This document shows, in pieces, positions 46,350-57,069 of a stretch of DNA of 64,000 bases. The stretch is from Pinus tabuliformis (lineage: Eukaryota > Streptophyta > Pinopsida > Pinales > Pinaceae). The DNA is taken from NCBI GenBank assembly GCA_031772625.1, contig CM062815.1, forward strand, positions 915,956,979 to 916,020,978, given 5' to 3'. The notes beneath the pieces were generated by a model, which saw nothing but the letters and a program-made list of their open reading frames with translations, had not been told where the DNA came from and ran no database searches. Positions within the stretch are counted from its first letter, which is position 1. The number at the start of each line of letters is the position of its first letter. A program made the position numbers and the translations under genes.

Positions 46350-47285
46350 TCAAATTAGGAGGGTGATTCTCAAATGCAAGCTGATCAATAGTGACAATTT
46401 TCTGTTATGAGGAAAACACATCACTCGAAAGAGTGAAGACACCACAACATTCATAACATAGACAAAATCATGCCCAGGTAGCATATTAAAGTCTAAAAGT
46501 CGACCAACCACCATCATATCGATTAAGACAGTCTTCCCACCTAAAGTAATAGGAAATTGAGGAAGAACACCCATAGATTCACCAGGTCTTCTATCATAGG
46601 CTAACAACTGACTATCAAATGCCAACAACTTTGGAGAACCCAAATCTTTCCAAGTCAGGGAGGATATAATACTTGCAAACAATCCCTCATCCACCATACA
46701 TTGATAGACATTTGTGGAATTATCTCTAACCCTTATTTGGAAAGTTGCAGTAGAAGGAAGACGAGGTTCGACAAGATTATCCCAATCAAATGAGAGATTC
46801 CTAGAAATTGGAGGGGGTATATTTGAAGAGACTGGAATGCCCCCTAGACCAGAAGACTCTGTACTAGAAATCAAGAAGAATTTATTGTTAGGAACTTCAC
46901 CCCCCAAAAGAGGAGTGGAATCGTCCAAAGATTGCACTGGCTCGACCACTTCATCAACCAATGGTTGATGAGATTGTTGAGAAACCATAATAGATTCAGG
47001 AGTAGAAGAACCTTCAGAATCGGACCATATCCTTTGTACCACTAGAATACTGGGACACAAATGAGTAATATAGTCACCCTTACATATATTACAAGGGAAC
47101 TTAGGTTTAGATTTTCCATGCCTAGGTTTCTGATCAACATACGTTTCCCCAACATGACTAGCAGTGGTTGGTGGAGAGTCCCCAACATGACTTGCAAGGG
47201 TTAGTGACTCTTTCCCAAGAGAGATAGGACTTGTGCCCCCAGCCCTACTCATAGAAGCAGGTGAGTCAACAAAAATATGACTCAT
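46350..47285 (-). CDS. Element J gag/protease-like ORF
   Basis: An open stretch of about 311 residues. Near its start lie repeats of S-H-V-G type, then a Cys/His cluster FPCNICKGDYITHLCPS, then a Ser/Pro-rich linker. The C-terminal half (FQIRVRDNSTNVYQCMVDEG, then VLPQFPITLGGKTVLIDMMV, then FVYVMNVVVSSLFRVMCFPH) resembles the protease-like region after the knuckle in some plant gypsy-related elements. That function is inferred from layout. No RT or integrase is seen nearby in sense, so J is non-autonomous or truncated. It is a retroelement fossil, not a host gene. Confidence 0.6.
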   Translation of the reverse strand: MSHIFVDSPASMSRAGGTSPISLGKESLTLASHVGDSPPTTASHVGETYVDQKPRHGKSKPKFPCNICKGDYITHLCPSILVVQRIWSDSEGSSTPESIMVSQQSHQPLVDEVVEPVQSLDDSTPLLGGEVPNNKFFLISSTESSGLGGIPVSSNIPPPISRNLSFDWDNLVEPRLPSTATFQIRVRDNSTNVYQCMVDEGLFASIISSLTWKDLGSPKLLAFDSQLLAYDRRPGESMGVLPQFPITLGGKTVLIDMMVVGRLLDFNMLPGHDFVYVMNVVVSSLFRVMCFPHNRKLSLLISLHLRITLLI

Positions 47286-47660
47286 AGAGGTAGGTGACCC
47301 ATTGCTAGTATGACTTGTAGTTACTAGACTTATGCCCCCAGCACGACTTGTAGTGGTTGAAAGATCTTATCCAACATGAATAGCAGAGGTTGATAATGAT
47401 TCATTGCAAGTACTTGCAGTGACTAGACTTATGCCGCCAGCATGACTTGCAGTGGCTGAAAGTTCATCTCCAGCATGACTAACAGAAGTTGATGACGATT
47501 CCTTGTTAGTATGACTTGCAATGACTAGATTTATGCCCCCACCGTGACTTGGAGTGGATGAAAGCTCATCTCCAACATGACTAGTAGAGGTTGATGATGA
47601 TTCATTGCTAGTATGACTTGCAGTGACTAGAATTATGCCCCCAACATGACTTGCATAGGT
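47230..47660 (-). repeat. Coding minisatellite in element J (about 102-108 bp units)
   Basis: Four or so units encode a repeating pattern of about 34-36 residues built on ASHVGGI.LVTASHT, ESSSTS and SHVGDELS. At DNA level the units share tgacttgcagtgactag, atgcccccagcatgac and catctccaacatgac. The minus-strand frame is kept across the units in 47367-47795. Confidence 0.75.
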
Positions 47661-48240
47661 TGGTGATTGATGGATAGAACTATTCTTCTTCTTCTTCCTC
47701 CTATTTCTCTTCTTTTTAGATATCTTGTTATAAGAGGGAGGAGAAAGATGAATCTTAGATTTATCTTTTGAAGAAGATGAAAAATTAACACCCATTTAAT
47801 GCCCTTGAAATAAAGCATTCATCCGAGAAGCTTCAAGAACATCTGGAATATTCAGAGTGGACCATAGCCAAACTGGTAGTCTAACATTCAATCCAAGAAT
47901 ATTCAAAGTGGCCATCAAGGGGGTACCAATGTCTCCAAAGAAAGGAAAAGCACAACGATCCCCTTTTATAAGGGTTCCTTAGTTGGTCTCTACAGGAATA
48001 TTGGTCATACCAAACTTTTTCACAGATCTTTCCCTTGCGGGATTGTACAAGTGACTTTCCAAGGAAGAGAGATGCACAATTAAAACCATTGCCCTTAAGG
48101 AGGAAACTCCAAAACATTCAAAAAGAAATATCAAAAGCCTTTCAAGACCAGTGGAGTGGTTGGTTAGTCACTAAGAATGTAAGGTCCAAAAGTGACAAGA
48201 CAAATCCACCTAAAGCCAACTAAATACAACGATCAAAGAG
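47286..48240 (-). pseudogene. Element J N-terminal gag-like region
   Basis: Upstream (minus sense) of the minisatellite is a lysine-rich stretch (YNKISKKKRNRRKKKKNSS near 47690-47730). Further up, decayed sequence at 47800-48120 reads in part as GTPLMATLNILGLNVRLPVW. The pattern suggests the N-terminal part of a gag-like protein. A few breaks are present. Family is not identified. Confidence 0.45.
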
Positions 48241-49170
48241 CACTCGACTATAAAGTCCATAAAGATGCAACCAATTAAGTAACTTCCAACTATTTCTTCT
48301 CTGGGTGATAAGGAACGAACACCAAAATACAAGAAAGTGAAGTAAGGGACCTTTTGAAGATAGTTTTAGATCATTATAGCCCAAGCCTACCAGTGAAGGT
48401 AACAGAAATAGTTACACTTACTCCCAAACAAAATCCTTTGTCGGTGCAAGTACTTGAGCTTCGCAAGGGTACCCTCTAGAAGTACTAATGAACATGATGC
48501 AACGTATGTCTCAGGTGCCACGAGATTCCCCTTCATAATGACCTATGTGGTCCCTATGAAGAACAACTATGGACACTAATTCATATCGAAAGCCAGGTGG
48601 AACAGTCTCGGGGCGGGATCCAACAAGTAGGAGAGGGGGTATCTCTCTTCCTTGTCTTCACTCTCCCTCGTGGTTGACTCCCAGTCATGATTCTTTCTCG
48701 GTCTTTCTGACGACAATGGATTTCACTCATTATTCAACATCTATGTTTAATAGTTTGATTGGCCTTGGAGATTTAACTCTCCACACACCTATTTGAAGGC
48801 CCTAAAGAGCTATACTTGTTGATGTAATTAATGACAAATAAAAAATGTTCTAGTTATTTTTAATTAAGAACTTGATTTTAAAGGGTTGTTCTTTTGGTCA
48901 CGGGTAAAATGAGAGTGAAACTTATGGTGTTTTGATGTAAAAGAAATCAATAAAAACTTATCTATATATAAATACAACTGTTTCTCTTCGATGAAAATAG
49001 ATCTCCGGCAAGGTGCTGAGAACTTGCAAACTAGTAGCCTTCTATCCATTAGGCATGGAGTCATTTCATTCAAGTATATAAGAAAAACAGAAATGTAAAG
49101 GACTGAAAGTATTACTGATATTTTACAATGTCTCACTGGTATGTACAATGGGTGAGAGATGGACCTTTTA
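48241..49170. other. Unassigned region between element J and the Tat-type block
   Basis: No convincing coding. It probably holds the 3' end of the Tat-type copy (LTR or untranslated sequence) and the start of J, but I found no second copy of these bases in the window and no clear tg...ca ends. AT-rich sequence with tatctatatataaata lies near 48960. Confidence 0.4.
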
Positions 49171-50330
49171 GTGTTGGAAGTACAATGTGAGGAATTTCCC
49201 ATTTAGAGGCAGCTCAAGCATTTTAGCCTCCAATTTTTCCAATAAGAAATAATTTTTTCCCTTTATCTCAGCAACCTTGAAGGGTCCAAACCATAAGGGA
49301 TCAAATTTTCCATGATTCCTTTTGTCTTCTCTTATTTCATCCCAACGAAAAACTAGATCTCCTAGCTGAAGAGGTATGTCTTTGGGCTTCTTGTGAAACA
49401 AAAATTCCATCTTTTGTTGGTAGTTCTTTAACTTGAGGTTTACCTACTCTCTATTCTCTTGGAGCTCCACTAATTGATGTATCCTTTAGGTTAGGGAGTC
49501 AGGTTCTTCTTCCATGTCTTCTATCATCTCAACGACTGACATAGCAAGATGTATAAGGAATATGACTGCTTTTCCATAGACCAACTCGAAAGGTGATTTA
49601 CCTGTAGATCTTTTTGGAGTGACTCTGTTTGTCCATAGTGAAAGTTTTAGTTGCAAATCCCAGTTTCTTTCGCTTTCTACAATTGTCTTCTTCAGGATCC
49701 TCACCACCATTTTGTTGGAAGTCTCGGCTAGCCCATTTCCTTAAGGATAGTAGGTAGCAGAGTGGCCATTTATGATGTTAAAATTCTGACAAAAGGTGTT
49801 AAATTTTGTAAACTTGGAATCCTGAGCCTTATTAGTTACAATCTTCACAGGACATCTAAACTTGGCCAATATATTCTCCTCTAGAAATTTTATTACCACA
49901 GTGTCACCAGCATTCCTGGTTGGGATTGCTTCTACCCACTTGGTGAAACAGTCTATGGTTGTGAAAATCCACTTGTGCTAGCCACTGGAAGGGGGATGTA
50001 TCTCTATGATAAATTCTAATCCCCATTTCGTGAAGGGTTCTTCCAAAAAAACTAGGCTCAATGGGAGTGGAGCTAATTTCTATTTTTCAACAAAAATCTA
50101 ACACTGCTAGCAGGCTCAAACACAAGAGAGAAATTCTCCTAATAGTTTGGGTGAAAAAAACCATTCTTTTAATATCTTATGAGCAGTGTCCTTTGAGTTA
50201 TAGTGTCCCCCACAGACGCCACTATGGAACTCTTCAATTACCCTATGAGTCTCTATTTCTACCAAACACAAAAGTAGAATTCCCATCGGACCTTTCTAGT
50301 ATAGTTCTCTATTAGATATAAAAAAATTCT
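49171..50330 (-). pseudogene. Integrase of Tat-type copy H2
   Basis: The C-terminal module (about 49168-49410) reads KPKDIPLQLGDLVFRWDEIR and WFGPFKVAEIKGKNYFLLEK, the GPF/Y region. The core lies at 49486-50240 and includes KWVEAIPTRNAGDTVV and SLWTNRVTPKRSTGKSPFEL with VYGKAV. A zinc-binding side near 50200-50300 has HSGVCGGHYNSK. The order and motifs are those of gypsy integrases of the Tat group. It is heavily decayed. Confidence 0.78.
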
Positions 50331-51785
50331 ATGCTTGTAATATTAATGCTCTGTACATGGATTTATCCATGTTCACCGGGCTCCTCAGGAATAAAAGATA
50401 GTGGATGACATCCTTATACCAACCAGATGTTTCATATTTAATATGAATCTTTTGGATTGATGTATTGATCTGCAGATGTTGGGTCCCTTCCCCTTCTTCT
50501 TCTGTTAATAGATTGACCCCCAAGGCTTGGACATTAGATTCTGATAAAATCATAGCCAATCCCCACCCTTTGATAAGCTTCATAGGCTAAATGTCCAAGT
50601 TGTATTCTTGGATTTTAGCGATCCACCTTCCTCTTTTGCCATCCCTATCTCCTTGTACCAAAATGTCTTTAACAGCTGGTGTCAGAACATAAGCTACAAT
50701 GCTAGAGTGTAATACATAGAATCTAAAGGCATTCAATACTTTGACCAAAGTGTAAGCATGTTTCTCCAAGATGTTATACTTCAATTCATCTTCTCTTAAT
50801 ACATGACTGAAGAAGGCTATAGGCCGCTCATGACCCTGCTTATTCTTTTGTAACATCACAATGACAATAGTATGAGGGGAAGCGAAGGAGAAGATGTGAA
50901 AAGGTGCTCAATAACCAGGGTTGACTAACACAGGCGCTTCTACAAAAAATGTTTTGTTTCTGCAAAAGGACTCCCAAGAATTTGGGCTCCACTTTACTTC
51001 ATTTTCTTTTTTTAGGATATGAGTGATGCCCTTCTTTATTTTAGCATAGGTGGGTATAAACCTTTTCAGGAAGTTAATCCCTCCCAAAAACACCTGAATC
51101 TCCTTCTTGTTCCTAGGTAAGGAAATGTGGTTAATAGCCACCACTCACTTGGGATTAATTTTTACCTGCTCCTGTGCCACTTTGTGCCCCAATAGTTTAC
51201 CTTTGCTCAAAGAAAATTGAGACTTCTTTGGGTTCAGAGATAGTCCATTTTTCCTACATTTATAAAAAATGAGCTTTAAGTGCATGATATGTTCCTCGTC
51301 ATTTTTATAGAAAACTATCATGTAATCCAAGTAGACCACTACAAATTTGTCTTGTTCCCCCACAAATGCTATATCCATGGCTATTTGAAATGTTGCTCCA
51401 ATGTTTATAAGGTCGAATGGCATTTGGGCATACATGAAGGTTCCCGAAAGAGTGGTGAAAGTAGTTTTCTTTTGATCATTAGGGTGTACTGCTACTTGGT
51501 TATATCATAAGAAAGCATCCATCATGTACACCTGAATTGAGCCAAATACCTTATGTAATATGTACTCCATCTTAGGCAATGGCTAGTTTCCTTTTAATGA
51601 TGCTCTGTTTTGGTTCCATAAATCCACACACAACCTGATTTCTTCATTTTTTTTTTTTTTGACTAGAAGTAGGTTTGCCACCCACTTAGAATGCCTCAAA
51701 GGTACTATAATTTTCATTTGAAGAAGCTTCCTCACTTCCTTATGAATGGATGGCAGAAGAAGAGGATTAATCTATTTGATTTTCT
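50331..51785 (-). pseudogene. RT and RNase H of Tat-type copy H2
   Basis: RT fragments at about 51145-51780 include INPLLLPSIHKEVRKLLQMK, MPFDLINIGATFQIAMD, a YLDYM box at the catalytic position and KKSQFSLSKGKLLGHKVAQE. RNase H fragments at about 50587-50960 include RPIAFFSHVLREDELKYNIL. A post-RNase H segment at 50329-50583 has SGWYKDVIHYLLFLRSP. It is more decayed than the neighbouring copy H and lies directly downstream of it in the same sense. Confidence 0.8.
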
Positions 51786-52041
51786 TCTTACAAGGAGGAG
51801 CCTGCAGGTTTAACAATACATAAATTATATCAGCATACCAAGGTGATTGTAAAAAGGCTTGATTGATCTGTGGAGTCGCCATCTCCTGTTCGCTATCGAG
51901 TTCATTGATGGCAAGGGCTTGAAAGTTGGTTTCAGTCATCAATTTAGCTAATCCTTATCCTTTTATAAGCTTTGTTGGTTTAATTTCAATGTCATACTCC
52001 AAAATGTTAGCTATCCATTTGCCGCTTTTGCCTTCAATTCC

Positions 52042-53403
52042 TTATTGAGTTAGAATATCTTTGACCACAATATTTGGTACATAAGCTATTATATGAGAGT
52101 ATAAGATATAAACTCTCAAATCCTTGATAGATTTTACCAGGGCATAGGCTTGTTTTTCCATGATTTGATATTTTAAAGGTGCATCTCTAAGTGCTTTGCT
52201 GAAAAAAGCTATGGGCTTTTCACAGCCCTGATCATCTTTCTGTAGTAAAACAGCAACAATAGTATGTTCAGATGCAAAGGAAAAGATTATAAAGTCTCTG
52301 TCAAATTTCGGGCTTGTGAGGACTGGTGTTTTAGTTAAAGTTATTTTGATTTCTTCAAAGGCTTGCTTGGCCTCTATTGTCCACTTTACTTTGGAATCCT
52401 TTTTCAGCATGTTGTTCAGCAATCTTATCAGTTCAGCCAAGTTGGGTATGAATCTTCTTAGAAAATTGATTTTCCCTAGGAAAGCTTGAAGTTCTTTGAT
52501 ATTTCTAGGGTGAGGAATTTGTAAAATAGCTTGTATCCTGTCTGGGTCAATTCTAATGCCATCTTTTGAGATTATGTGACCTAATAGTTTGCCCTCTTCT
52601 AGGCCAAATAATGATTTCTTTGGGTTTAGTGATATACCATATTTTCTGCAGAGTAAAAACTCTTGTCTGAGGTGTTCTAAATGCTGCTGATCTGACTTAG
52701 AAAATGCAGTAAGGTCATCAAGATATATGACCAGAAAATCATGAATCTCTTTAGCAAAGGCTATGTCCATTGCTCGTTGAAATGTTGCCCCTGCGTTCTT
52801 AAGTCCAAAAGGCATTTTTAAATATTTGAAAATTCCCCAAGGTGTTGTAAACGCAGTCTTATCTTCATCATCAGGGTGAACTAAGATCTGGTTAAAGCCT
52901 GAGAATCCATCCAGCAGTGAAATTCTAGAAGCGCCCACTACCCTTTGCAATATGTGGTCCATCTTAGGTAAGTGGTAGTGGTCCTTTAAAGAGACTTTGT
53001 TCAGATTTCTTAAATCAACACACAGTCTTATTTCTCCTGTTTTCTTTCTAGTGGGAACTATATTTGAGATCCATTCTGAAAATCTGATGGGTGCAATAAT
53101 TCCAGCTTCATACATTCTCTTGACTTCCTTTTCAATGAGAGGAAGGAGTACACGATTGACCCTTCTGAGTTTTTGCTTGAAAGGTTTTTGATTTTCTTTT
53201 AGGGGTATTGTATGCTGGATCACAGAAGTATCATAGGACTTAAGGTATTCATAGCTCCATGCGAAAACATCTTGAAATTCTTTAAACTGCTCAACATATT
53301 TCAGCTTTTGATCAGGAGGCAAAGCTTTGGACAATTTTATTATTTTAGGATTTTTTGGAGTTTCTATATTATAGTCCTCGATTTCTACGCTTAATGGCTG
53401 CAT
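52042..53403 (-). CDS. Reverse transcriptase and RNase H of element H
   Basis: An open stretch of 453 residues. RT landmarks in order are LRRVNRVLLPLIEKEVKRMY, EIRLCVDLRNLNKVSLKDHY, ISLLDGFSGFNQILVHPDDE, MPFGLKNAGATFQRAMD and VIYLDDLTAFS, the YLDD box, near residue 230. IKELQAFLGKINFLRRFIPN follows. RNase H starts near residue 350 (FDRDFIIFSFASEHTIVAVL), then GCEKPIAFFSKALRDAPLKY and QAYALVKSIKDLRVYIL. LLDGFSGFNQI is typical of the Tat/Athila group. It copies element RNA to DNA. Its M is probably not a true start, because in the family this is part of a longer polyprotein. Confidence 0.92.
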   Translation of the reverse strand: MQPLSVEIEDYNIETPKNPKIIKLSKALPPDQKLKYVEQFKEFQDVFAWSYEYLKSYDTSVIQHTIPLKENQKPFKQKLRRVNRVLLPLIEKEVKRMYEAGIIAPIRFSEWISNIVPTRKKTGEIRLCVDLRNLNKVSLKDHYHLPKMDHILQRVVGASRISLLDGFSGFNQILVHPDDEDKTAFTTPWGIFKYLKMPFGLKNAGATFQRAMDIAFAKEIHDFLVIYLDDLTAFSKSDQQHLEHLRQEFLLCRKYGISLNPKKSLFGLEEGKLLGHIISKDGIRIDPDRIQAILQIPHPRNIKELQAFLGKINFLRRFIPNLAELIRLLNNMLKKDSKVKWTIEAKQAFEEIKITLTKTPVLTSPKFDRDFIIFSFASEHTIVAVLLQKDDQGCEKPIAFFSKALRDAPLKYQIMEKQAYALVKSIKDLRVYILYSHIIAYVPNIVVKDILTQ

Positions 53404-53580
53404 TTTGGGTTTTCTTGGAATATCATTAGAGTAAAAAATGTCCTCCAGAGGAGTTAATCCCGTGGGTAAAAAATTATCCTTTAAATCAATGACTTCAAAC
53501 TCTCCTTCAGCAGTTTCATTAAAGTTTATTACTTTCAGCTCTTACAAGTCTTTGCTGGTAAAGATTATTGGATGCCAAAT

Positions 53581-54200
53581 CTAATTTGTTGTTTCAGATG
53601 AAATATTAGTTTCAATTTTATACCTTTGATAATCTTCACCAATGGCACTTATGTCTATATTTGTATTGGAAAATTCTTTTATTAAAGTCAGAAAATTATT
53701 GATCTGAGTGTCATTGTCAAACACTTGCCATTTTTTTACATTGTCTGGTACAGTTGACCTGTGTTTAATTTCAACAGTAAAATGATGATTAGGCTTAAAT
53801 GACAGTTTACAAGTGCTAGAAAATGTTGCCAAACTGTGAGCATGCAAATTGTGGTTCCCTGAAATTTTGGTAAGCTATGACTCTAGAAAGGTATTAAGTA
53901 TTTCAACTGCTGCCCCTCTATAAGCTCTTAATCTAAGATCATTTGTAACAAAATTTCCTTTCATTTGTTGAATAACCAAATTAGAGTCTCCCAAGATTGA
54001 TATCCTGACTGCCCCTAGACTTTTAATCAATTTCAGTCCTAGTAGCAGGGCTTCATATTCAGCCATGTTATTTGTACATCTAAAATTCAGCCCGTATGCA
54101 TGTCCTTCAGCATGATCATTTTGCATGTTATGTATCCAAATCCCTGCCCCTGCTCTTAGTTTATTCACTGATCCATCAAACTCTAGGTACCATAGGATTT
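53581..54200 (-). pseudogene. Second, archaeal-type RNase H of element H
   Basis: Motifs in order are LEFDGSVNKLRAGAGIWI near 54140-54190 (first Asp), NNMAEYEALLLGLKLIKS (Glu), ISILGDSNLVIQQMKGN (second Asp) and a late NLHAHSLATFSSTCK. This D-E-D set with AEYEALL is the RNase HI form that plant Tat elements are known to carry in addition to the gypsy RNase H. A VEIKHRSTVPDNVKKWQVFD stretch follows. It lies upstream of RT here, between protease and RT. Confidence 0.82.
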
Positions 54201-54354
54201 CTTGATTACAGTTGGCATCAGGAGTTTTTAAAATTTGCTTAGTAGGCAGATTTGGATTTTTAGTTTTATATGGCTTCCCTTGTGTGTCTGTTATGTCAAT
54301 TATTTCAGCAATTTTTAGAGTTCAGGCAATAGATTCTTCATTTATGCTCATTCC

Positions 54355-54900
54355 TTATGCCGATGGTAGAATCTTGTCATCATTTGGAGGGCAAATTTCA
54401 GCATTATATACGATGAAATAATCCATATCAGAATGCATGGAATAAATGGGAAAATTTTGGGGTTTCTCTTGGCTACTGACCACATATTTCATCAATGTTT
54501 CTCGGTACAATCTCTTTGGCTGACCAAAGACTGAGATAGTAGCATAGGACATGTCCAATTGCAAAGATCCCTGGAGCTTTGCACCCCAAGATCTGGACAA
54601 AAGCATTCCATATTTTTGTGGGACATTAGCTACCACTACATCCATTAAAATAGTCTTGGCAGGGTATTGGACTAGTGATACACATAAATATTTAATTAGA
54701 CCTAGACACCTGACCTGGCTAGAATCAAAAGAGAACAGATCTTTATATGGCCTGGTAATATCTAGGTCCAACGTTTCCATCACAGATTTAGGCATTAGAT
54801 TATGGGAAGCTCCGAGTCAAACATTACATTTTGACGTACTTTGTCATGAATATTCAGACTTACATAGAATGGAGGAACTCCTCCATCTACTAATTTTCCA
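54355..54900 (-). pseudogene. Protease of element H
   Basis: The 54355-54795 stretch (LVQYPAKTILMDVVVANVPQ, KYGMLLSRSWGAKLQGSLQL, YATISVFGQPKRLYRE) matches the C-terminal part of Tat-type retropepsins, where LLGRSW-like and DMSYATIP-like phrases are standard. The active-site half lies just upstream in decayed sequence near 54810-54900. Confidence 0.78.
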
Positions 54901-55370
54901 TTTACTTCAGAGCCAAAAATTAATTATGGTTGGTCATCTAGAACGTTCACTGCATCTTTGTTTTCTGAAATTTGAAGTGACCTGTTGATTTGTTCTCTAT
55001 AGACATCATGTTTAGCCAATTCTGACAGTGGAATTGCTATTTTTAACATGCCTATTTCAGTTTCAAGGCTGAAAGGTTTTTCTACTTGAATTTTTGCATT
55101 TCGGGCAGCAAGATTTTCTTTTTCTGCCGTGTTTTCAATGTTTTTTCCTTTATTAGGAGAGCTCTTATAAACTGAATCTGCTTTAAAATTAATTTAAGGA
55201 GATTCCTTTGCATTTTCTTTGGGAGCAAGGGAAGTGGAAGGCTAATTGTTTGATGGTTGTAAGTCAGATTTGTCCTCAACAGTGGGTTCTTTTGGGTTGA
55301 GGTCTGTTCCAGTAGGGAGTTCTATAGGGGAAGTATCAACCTTTGCTTTTTTAGGCTGCTTGCTATCTTT

Positions 55371-56760
55371 CTACTTGTTGGTTTCAGGGACATCTATTGT
55401 TTTTCTCCTTAATTTATATTTCTTGTGGACCTCATAGACAGTTGCATCATATCCTTCTCTAAAATCAAATGATTCCCCTGATTTGGTTTGAAATTGATTA
55501 AATGTGTGAGCTTCTTGATCATCTTGTGTCAAAAAGATTTGTTGTTCACTGTTTAGACCCATTAAATTAATATGAGTATCCTCTATTGGCTCACTAGAGG
55601 TTGAAGCTTCAGCATAGTTTTCCTGGAATGGAGGTCTAATGTTTTGGTCGGGACCCGCCTTTCCAGTATTGGGATTCTGATTTTTCCTGAAGTTTGGATT
55701 TCTTCCGGTGTTACTTGGTTGACCTTCCCAAGAGGATTTCCTTTCAATTGTTTCTATTCTATCGACCAGTCTATCCATTCCTTTAATAATTGCATCTAGT
55801 TTTTGCTCAAATGTAGAAGGTTCTTCTTTGAAGCAAGTCCTTCTTTCAGCTCTAGCTCGAGCTCGATTAGAAATCAGATTGGACTCTACACTGACAGCTA
55901 TGCTTTGCATGTCTTCTGAGCTTGGTGGAGCTTTTGCCCTCAGCTGATAAGCCATGTCAGAATCAAATCCATCAGGGAATTTGATCAAGGCCAAGTCTGG
56001 GGGAGGTCTGAGATTCTGAGGAATAGCATTGTACACATTATTAAATCTGGCATAGTAATCTTGAACAGTTTCTTGTGGGCCTCTTTTCAAGCTTTCATAT
56101 TCTGATAGGATATGTAACGGGTCCTTCTTCTTTTCCCATCTGTTCAAAAAGGTTTGATAAAGGGCATTTGGATCAGCAATAGTGTTTATAGGAAGTGCCC
56201 TAAACCAGGTCCTTACATCACCGGTTAAACTCTGAACAAAAATTTTCATTCTGACATCATTATCATCAATCTCATAATTTTGAAAATAATCCATAATTTT
56301 CTTAGTATTTTGTTGAGTTGTATAGGTTCCAGTACCATCAAAATTAGTAATTTTGCTTTGATAATCTTGAGGCATAGCGCCTTGATTTGCAGGTAACTAC
56401 AGGGGAGCATATTGGTTTGCAATATTTATACGGATAAATGTAACAGCTGGAAGAACAGGGATAACAATGGAAATATGTGTTATGGATGGGGGAGTGGAAA
56501 AAATGTTCTGAAGTATTAACGGTGAACTAGGAGAAGCAGCAGTAATAGAAGAAAGAACTTGTGTTTTCCCAACGGTAAGGTCAATTTGAGTAGAGTTCTA
56601 TTGAGGTGTGTCCAGGTTTAAATCAACAGAATTTTCTTGATTGTCTCGGCTTCTAAGGTTCTTAGGGATCAAATTAGGATTTTCAAAGATAGCTGGAGGA
56701 TTTGGGTCTGGATTTGATCTAGTGTAACGGGTTTTCTTCTTTGGAGCCAGCTTCTAACTA
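55371..56760 (-). CDS. Gag of element H
   Basis: The main open stretch is 55371-56375 (334 residues). Its capsid-like core includes KIMDYFQNYEIDDNDVRMKI, SLTGDVRTWFRALPINTIAD, LYQTFLNRWEKKKDPLHILS and ETVQDYYARFNNVYNAIPQN, the retrotransposon gag domain (a WF.AL...SI..W..L-type core). A basic, Ser-rich tail follows. Decayed N-terminal sequence runs up to about 56760 (APKKKTRYTRSNPDPNPPAI). It would assemble the particle that packages element RNA. Confidence 0.88.
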
Positions 56761-57050
56761 TATTTTTTGATTTTTTTTGAAATATTTGAAGAATATAACT
56801 TTCAACAATATTTTTCTAGGAAATTTTAATGAGAAACTTGAATTTTCCTAATGATCTATTGAAAAAAGGAAACTGATCAAGTCTTTGAGACAACTGTTCA
56901 AAGCCTAAAACTAGACTGGAGATAGACTGAAGCAACTTTTATTTACTCCTGTAATTGCATAGCAGAAACAGTTTCAAAGGCTACCTGGCCAACTTCAGGC
57001 TCCATCTGTAGCTTTAGAAAATAGACAATAGTAACAAACAGTCATTCAGA
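56761..57050 (-). other. Untranslated leader of element H
   Basis: AT-rich sequence between gag and primer site with no coding, as expected for the 5' leader of a gypsy element. Confidence 0.55.
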
Positions 57051-57068
57051 TCCCCAGTGGAGTCGCCA
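57051..57068 (-). other. Primer binding site of element H
   Basis: On the minus strand TGGCGACTCCACTGGGGA, preceded by one extra T after the LTR end. This is the TGGCGACTC(C/T)(G/A)CTGGGGA class known from Tat/Ogre-like plant elements. Confidence 0.9.
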
Positions 57069-57069
57069 A

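Larger units (their letters stand above)
51786..57069 (-). mobile_element. Element H: Tat-type Ty3/gypsy internal region (primer site to RNase H)
   Basis: From the primer site at 57051-57068 leftward: gag, protease, an archaeal-type RNase H, RT, gypsy RNase H and a post-RNase H segment that stops near 51786, where copy H2 begins with RT again. There is no integrase of H itself in the window. RT through RNase H is one open 453-codon stretch, the best-preserved retroelement coding here; the rest has a handful of breaks. It is a fossil of mixed make-up. Confidence 0.82.
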
